DNA from: Bifidobacterium breve
GTDB taxonomy: Bacteria; Actinomycetota; Actinomycetes; S36-B12
Direction: 5' to 3'
DNA: 9,276 nucleotides
NCBI GenBank assembly: GCA_945870085.1
Contig: CAMBQX010000059.1
Span: forward strand, 1 to 9,276
The position numbers and the translations under genes were made by a program. Positions 6,052-9,276 of this stretch are shown piece after piece; positions within the stretch are counted from its first letter, which is position 1, and every line of letters begins with the position of its first letter. The notes under the pieces were generated by a model, which was given only the letters and a program-made list of their open reading frames with translations, searched no databases and was not told where the DNA came from.

Positions 6052-6279
6052 AAGTACCGGGCAGGTCAGGGTGCGAGTAATGCCCGGCACCACCTGAATG
6101 CTGGCAACCACCAGTCGCCCAAGGTCATCCATGGTGCGCGCTTCGGCCCGCACAATTACGTCGTATGGGCCGGTAACATCTTCGGCAACCACAACTCCGT
6201 CAATGTCACGAATTGCCTGAACGACCGTGGCGGCTTTACCGACCTCGGTCTGGATGAGAATGTAGGCCTGAACCACCAT
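6043..6279 (-). CDS. Lrp/AsnC ligand-binding (RAM) domain protein without DNA-binding domain
   Basis: This is a complete 78-residue protein made only of the RAM/AsnC effector-binding domain. Visible features are the first strand VVQAYILIQTE (2-12), the helix from about 14-26, AEDVTGPYDVIVRAEA at 32-47 with the GPYD turn that lines the effector pocket in the family, a second helix DDLGRLVVASIQ (51-62) and VPGITRTLTCPVLNL at the end. The N-terminal helix-turn-helix of full-length Lrp/AsnC is absent, and the gene is too short to have lost it recently: such stand-alone versions are common beside thiL in actinobacteria. The family forms dimers and higher rings; here it could sense amino acids or modulate a full-length Lrp. 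It diverges from thiL and has a -10-like box six bases before its ATG. Confidence 0.92.
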   Translation of the reverse strand: MVVQAYILIQTEVGKAATVVQAIRDIDGVVVAEDVTGPYDVIVRAEARTMDDLGRLVVASIQVVPGITRTLTCPVLNL

Positions 6280-6285
6280 GGTGCG

Positions 6286-6291
6286 AGACTA
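6286..6291 (-). promoter_or_regulatory. Likely -10 box for the Lrp-like gene (TAGTCT), leaderless
   Basis: On the minus strand TAGTCT ends six bases before the ATG at 6279, with no Shine-Dalgarno between them. A TTGACG (6304-6309, minus strand) looks like a -35 but is only 12 bases away, too close for a standard promoter. Confidence 0.4.
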
Positions 6292-6307
6292 GCGCCGAAA
6301 CCACGTC

Positions 6308-6314
6308 AAAGGGG
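6308..6314 (+). promoter_or_regulatory. Ribosome binding site of thiL
   Basis: AAAGGGG lies five bases before ATG 6320 and fixes that start. It shows thiL is translated from a leadered message, unlike the divergent Lrp-like gene. Confidence 0.6.
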
Positions 6315-6319
6315 TACTG

Positions 6320-7288
6320 ATGGTCGATTCGCCGGACGGCACGATTGCTGATTTGGGGGAGTTTGGCCTTATCCAGCGCATCACATCGGGGGCTGGAGCC
6401 GCCAAGGCGGTGATATTGGGTCCGGGTGATGACACTGCAATTGTTGCTGCACCGGACGGCAAGGTGGTTATTACGACCGACCTCATGGTTGAAGGGCGGC
6501 ATTTCCGCCGTGATTGGTCAACGCCAATTGATGTTGGCCGCAAAGCAGCTGCAGCGAGTTTGGCCGATGTGGCGGCGATGGGTGCGGTGCCTACGGCGCT
6601 GGTGGTGGGATTGGCGGCTCCCGGTGATCTGCCGGTCACCTGGGCGGTGGCATGTACCGCGGGCTTGACCCAAGAGGCTGCGCTGGTTGGGGCCGTGATT
6701 GTGGGCGGCGATGTGGTGTCAGCGGAGATGATCACTTTGGCGGTTACCGCGATTGGAGATTTGCAGGGGCGCGATCCGGTATTGCGGAGTGGAGCGAAAG
6801 TTGGTGATCAAGTTGCTATTGCCGGGCGTTTAGGTTGGGCTGCAGCGGGGCTCGCGGTACTTACTCGCGGATTTAGATCTCCGAAAGTCCTTGTCGATGC
6901 GCACCGCTTCCCGGAGCCACCGTATGCGGGCGGCCCCGCGGCGGCAAAAGGTAAAGCAACTTCGATGATTGACGTCAGCGATGGGTTGGTGGCCGACGCG
7001 AGACACCTTGCCATCGCTTCGAATGTGGTAATCGAGATCGATACGTCAGCATGGGTGATTGCCGAACCATTGCAGGCGGCGGCCTCCGCGTACAACGTTG
7101 ATCCACGTGAGTGGATGCTGACCGGTGGCGATGATCACGCCCTGCTTGCTACCTTCCCGGCGAAAGCCAAATTACCTAAACCTTTTTATGCGATCGGTGT
7201 TGTAACGGCACCTGGAACCGGTGGTGCAGGGGTTAGCGTTGACGGGGTTTGGCGCTCTGAGCCGGGTGGTCATGAGCATTACCGGTAA
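6320..7288 (+). CDS. thiL: Thiamine-monophosphate kinase
   Basis: ThiL phosphorylates thiamine monophosphate with ATP to give thiamine diphosphate, the active cofactor; cytosolic. The protein is 322 residues, the usual length. Motifs in order: GPGDDTAI at 34-41 and TTDLMVEGRHF at 52-62, with metal and phosphate-binding aspartates; SLADVAAMGA at 80-89; GGDVVS at 129-134; MIDVSDGLVADARHLA at 216-231; and TGGDDHALLAT at 268-278. The last motif is usually GGEDH; here Glu is replaced by Asp, a conservative change. No other thiamine genes are in the window, so it stands alone as the family often does in actinobacteria. It converges on rpmB, whose terminator lies in the 75-base gap. Confidence 0.94.
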   Translation: MVDSPDGTIADLGEFGLIQRITSGAGAAKAVILGPGDDTAIVAAPDGKVVITTDLMVEGRHFRRDWSTPIDVGRKAAAASLADVAAMGAVPTALVVGLAAPGDLPVTWAVACTAGLTQEAALVGAVIVGGDVVSAEMITLAVTAIGDLQGRDPVLRSGAKVGDQVAIAGRLGWAAAGLAVLTRGFRSPKVLVDAHRFPEPPYAGGPAAAKGKATSMIDVSDGLVADARHLAIASNVVIEIDTSAWVIAEPLQAAASAYNVDPREWMLTGGDDHALLATFPAKAKLPKPFYAIGVVTAPGTGGAGVSVDGVWRSEPGGHEHYR

Positions 7289-7319
7289 AACGTTGGCTGA
7301 CTTAGGTTGCTGGGCAAAC

Positions 7320-7345
7320 AAAAAAGCGCGGGGATAAACCCGCGC
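7320..7345 (-). terminator. Intrinsic terminator of rpmB
   Basis: On the minus strand, a seven-base GC stem (GCGCGGG at 7339-7345 pairing with CCCGCGC at 7326-7332) with a six-base loop is followed by six Ts (7320-7325), then GTTT. It begins 18 bases after the rpmB stop. In the plus direction no T run follows the hairpin, so it is less likely to end thiL transcripts. Confidence 0.85.
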
Positions 7346-7363
7346 CTTCTCGTGGGAAAGTTC

Positions 7364-7552
7364 TTAGCCGCGCACGACCTTGCCGGCCTTAAGGCAGGAA
7401 GCGCAGACATTTTGGCGCTTCGGGGTCTTGCCTACCAGGGTGCGAACCCGCTGAATATTGGGGTTCCAGCGGCGCTTGGTGCGGACATGTGAGTGTGAAA
7501 CGCTGTACCCGAAGCTCGGGCCCTTGCCGCAGACGTCGCAGTTGGCAGCCAC
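7364..7552 (-). CDS. rpmB: 50S ribosomal protein bL28
   Basis: bL28 is a small protein of the large ribosomal subunit. From GTG 7552 it is 62 residues, the normal length. It shows AANCDVCGKGPSFG at the N-terminus, HSHVRTKRRWNPN in the middle and KTPKRQNVCASCLKAGKV near the end. Both CxxC pairs (CDVC and CASC) are present, making this the zinc-ribbon (C+) form; it is basic as expected. An ATG at 7567 in the same frame would add five residues, but the AAGGAG ribosome site lies inside that extension, six bases before the GTG, and homologs begin at Ala-Ala-Asn, so the GTG is the better start. It ends in a strong terminator and appears to be a single-gene transcript. Confidence 0.96.
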   Translation of the reverse strand: MAANCDVCGKGPSFGYSVSHSHVRTKRRWNPNIQRVRTLVGKTPKRQNVCASCLKAGKVVRG

Positions 7553-7558
7553 TGTGAA

Positions 7559-7564
7559 CTCCTT
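7559..7564 (-). promoter_or_regulatory. Ribosome binding site deciding the GTG start of rpmB
   Basis: AAGGAG on the minus strand lies six bases before GTG 7552. It overlaps the codons just after the competing ATG at 7567, which has no comparable site upstream. Confidence 0.85.
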
Positions 7565-7596
7565 CATATGCTTGCCAGGCTCGGCGATTTACTGAG

Positions 7597-7644
7597 CTTG
7601 GCCCGATTCGGGTCGTAGGCTGCCCGTGCAGGCAGCGAGCCAAG
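7597..7644. repeat. Nested inverted repeats in the rpmB/DAK intergenic region
   Basis: CTTGGC (7597-7602) and GCCAAG (7639-7644) enclose two further dyads: CCCGA (7602-7606) with TCGGG (7608-7612), and GCTGCC (7619-7624) with GGCAGC (7631-7636), the last with a six-base loop. As RNA on either strand this could fold into a closing stem with two hairpins, like a three-way junction. There is no T run, so it is not a simple terminator. It lies about 45 bases before rpmB and 70 before the DAK gene. It may be a leader structure, a protein-binding site or chance; I do not recognise a known RNA family. Confidence 0.45.
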
Positions 7645-7659
7645 GGTAGCCGACGAGGT

Positions 7660-7690
7660 GGCCTAGGCCCAAATTGGGTTGGTGGGTTGG
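7660..7690. repeat. Palindromes and a short tandem repeat before the DAK gene
   Basis: GGCCTAGGCC (7660-7669) is a perfect palindrome. It overlaps CCCAA-A-TTGGG (7668-7678), a dyad around one A. The 8-base unit GGGTTGGT then begins at 7676 and recurs at 7684 except for its last base (C at 7691). These lie 25-55 bases before the DAK start, where its promoter should be. No clear -10 or -35 is visible. Confidence 0.35.
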
Positions 7691-7700
7691 CTTAGCGCGG

Positions 7701-7707
7701 AAGGGAG
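7701..7707 (+). promoter_or_regulatory. Ribosome binding site of the DAK gene
   Basis: AAGGGAG lies seven bases before GTG 7715 and favours that codon over the in-frame ATG at 7727. Confidence 0.65.
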
Positions 7708-7714
7708 ATCAGCG

Positions 7715-9276
7715 GTGGCGCAGGCAATGGGTGATCTTGACGCGCGGGGGATTCAAGCCTGGGCTTATGCAGCTTTGACCGCACTTGGCGAGGCAAGGTC
7801 TGAGATCGATGCCCTAAATGTTTTCCCGGTCCCCGATGGCGACACGGGCACCAACGTCTTCTTGACCATGGAGGCGGCCTGCCAGGGTGTTGACCGAGCC
7901 CTTGATGAGCCAGGGCACTCGCGTTCGAGTATTGCCCAGGCCCTTGCACACGGGGCCTTAATGGGGGCGCGGGGTAATTCAGGGGTCATCATCTCCCAGA
8001 TATTCCGCGGTTCGAGCGAGGCGCTCTCCCAGGTGGCACTTGATCGCCCGGTTTCTGGTGCGGACGTTGCTCAGATGCTGCGGTTGGCAGCCGACATGGC
8101 TTATTCGGCGGTAGCCAAGCCGGTAGAAGGCACTATTTTGACCGTTGCGCGCGCCGCTTCTGATGCTGCTATCGCGGTGGTGGGGCGAAACCGCGAAGCG
8201 GAGGTTAGTGCCGTAGTAATTGGGGCGGCGGCCGCCGCACAGCAGGCTCTGGAGCAAACCCCGGCCCTTTTGGAGGTGCTGCGTCGTGCAGGTGTAGTTG
8301 ACGCTGGTGGCCGCGCGTATGTCGTGATCTTGGATGCACTGGCCAGTGTCATTACCGGCGTTCGTCGGTCAACAGGTGTGAGTTATGTGCCGCTTCCGCG
8401 CCCGGCTGCGACCGAGCCGCCCGCCCACTACGCCGGTCCTGCTTATGAAGTCATGTTTCTTCTCGATGCAACTACCCCAGCCGTCGAAATCATGCGGGTG
8501 CGGCTCGGTGAACTTGGTGAGAGCCTCGTGGTTGTCGGCGGTGAAGGTTTATGGAATGTGCACGTTCATGTTGATGATGCGGGTGCTGCGATCGAAGCCG
8601 CAATGGTTGCTGGGCGCCCGCATCGCATTCGAATCACCCACCTGGAGACGGCCTCGGTGAATATGGATCGAATGGCTCGAGGGTTAGTTGCGGTAGCGCA
8701 TGGCCCAGGCACCGCGGCGCTAATGGAGGGCCTCGGGGTGACCATCGTCCCGGCGCAACCTGGGCAGTTGCCGTCGACGAAGGAGTTACTCGATGCAATA
8801 ACTGCATCAGGTGCAACTGAAGTAGTTGTGCTGCCGAGCGATAAAGACACCTGGCCGGTGGCTGAAGTTGCATCGGAGCAAGCGCGCGCGGGCACTATTC
8901 GAGTTTCGGTTGTCCCAACACGGTCAATTGTGCAGACCCTTGCGGCCATCGCGGTCCATGAAGAAAGTGCTCGTTTCGAAGATGATGTGGTGGCAATGAC
9001 ACGTGCGGCCGGGGCCACCCGTTACGGCGCTGTGACCATCGCTGTTCGCGAGGCATTAACCACGGTCGGCCCATGCCAGGTTGGTGACGTTCTAGGTTTG
9101 GTCGACGGCGACATCGTGGTACTTGGCAAGGATATTGTCACCGTCATCCGTGAACTCCTTCGTGGCATGTTGGCCGTGGGTGGTGAGCTTGTTACTTTAG
9201 TTTCGGGTCTTGAAGCCGGCCGTGAAATCACCGACGGTATCCCCGAATGGGTCCAGCATGAATTTCCGCTTGTCGA
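7715..9276 (+). CDS. DAK2-domain kinase, FakA/YloV family (3' end outside window)
   Basis: The frame is open for 520 residues and runs off the window; relatives are about 530-570 residues, so little is missing. The N-terminal DhaL/DAK2 kinase domain (about 5-215) has NVFPVPDGDTGTN at 35-47 with the Mg-ATP aspartates, MGARGNSGVIISQIF at 83-97, KPVEGTILTVARAA at 135-148 and AGVVDAGG at 192-199. A middle domain follows with YEVMFLL (244-250) and GESLVVVGGEGLWNVHVHVDDAG (268-290). The C-terminal part (about 320 on) has VAHGPGTAALMEGLG, PSDKD (375-379) and SVVPTRSIVQTLAAI (398-412), the FakA-type tail. In Firmicutes FakA phosphorylates fatty acids carried by FakB (a DegV protein); in actinobacteria the substrate is less certain, and no FakB is here. 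In related genomes recG usually follows. Confidence 0.92.
   Translation, partial: MAQAMGDLDARGIQAWAYAALTALGEARSEIDALNVFPVPDGDTGTNVFLTMEAACQGVDRALDEPGHSRSSIAQALAHGALMGARGNSGVIISQIFRGSSEALSQVALDRPVSGADVAQMLRLAADMAYSAVAKPVEGTILTVARAASDAAIAVVGRNREAEVSAVVIGAAAAAQQALEQTPALLEVLRRAGVVDAGGRAYVVILDALASVITGVRRSTGVSYVPLPRPAATEPPAHYAGPAYEVMFLLDATTPAVEIMRVRLGELGESLVVVGGEGLWNVHVHVDDAGAAIEAAMVAGRPHRIRITHLETASVNMDRMARGLVAVAHGPGTAALMEGLGVTIVPAQPGQLPSTKELLDAITASGATEVVVLPSDKDTWPVAEVASEQARAGTIRVSVVPTRSIVQTLAAIAVHEESARFEDDVVAMTRAAGATRYGAVTIAVREALTTVGPCQVGDVLGLVDGDIVVLGKDIVTVIRELLRGMLAVGGELVTLVSGLEAGREITDGIPEWVQHEFPLV

Noticed and set aside
7597..7644. tRNA reading of the nested repeats
   Set aside because: Only 48 bases, with no acceptor stem, T-arm consensus or anticodon loop.
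8566..9018. 150-codon minus-strand open frame opposite the DAK gene
   Set aside because: It is a shadow of the conserved FakA-type C-terminal region; long antisense frames are expected at this base composition.
1..9276. Mobile element, CRISPR array, defence island or biosynthetic cluster
   Set aside because: No transposase, integrase, spaced direct repeats, toxin pair or cluster enzymes are visible; almost all bases are in housekeeping-type genes.

Overview
The window reads as chromosomal DNA of an actinobacterium (Actinomycetota) with moderate GC, probably from an uncultured lineage; I cannot name the genus. The evidence is gene content and order. cofC, gpsA, ddl, thiL, rpmB and a DAK/FakA-family gene occur together in this order in Mycobacterium and in part in Streptomyces. 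The stand-alone Lrp/AsnC ligand-binding protein beside thiL is also typical of actinobacteria. GTG starts, 4-base start/stop overlaps and likely leaderless genes fit the same group.

Layout: a strong hairpin terminator (1-37) is followed by a two-gene minus-strand unit, cofC (F420 biosynthesis) and a 63-residue cold-shock-fold-like protein. cofC diverges from plsC, and their 5' ends overlap. plsC and gpsA (plus strand, GTGA overlap) form a glycerolipid unit: GpsA makes glycerol-3-phosphate and PlsC is an acyltransferase of phospholipid synthesis. A minus-strand cystathionine gamma-lyase/synthase-type PLP enzyme converges on gpsA and diverges from ddl (D-Ala-D-Ala ligase, cell wall). Next come a zinc-free quinone-oxidoreductase-like enzyme (plus) and, convergent to it, the Lrp/AsnC small regulator (minus). 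The regulator diverges from thiL (thiamine-phosphate kinase). thiL converges on rpmB (ribosomal protein bL28, minus), with the rpmB terminator between them. After a 162-base divergent intergenic region with notable inverted repeats, the DAK2/FakA-like gene runs off the right edge.

This is mainly a housekeeping locus: lipid, wall, cofactor and ribosome genes. I see no insertion sequence, CRISPR array, tRNA, rRNA, toxin system or biosynthetic cluster, and no convincing novel system. The points worth a second look are the non-canonical genes flanking ddl, the overlapping divergent cofC/plsC starts, a recurring -10 box placed 6-7 bases before start codons (leaderless transcripts), palindromes in three intergenic regions, and an rpmB start that should be a GTG rather than the upstream ATG.
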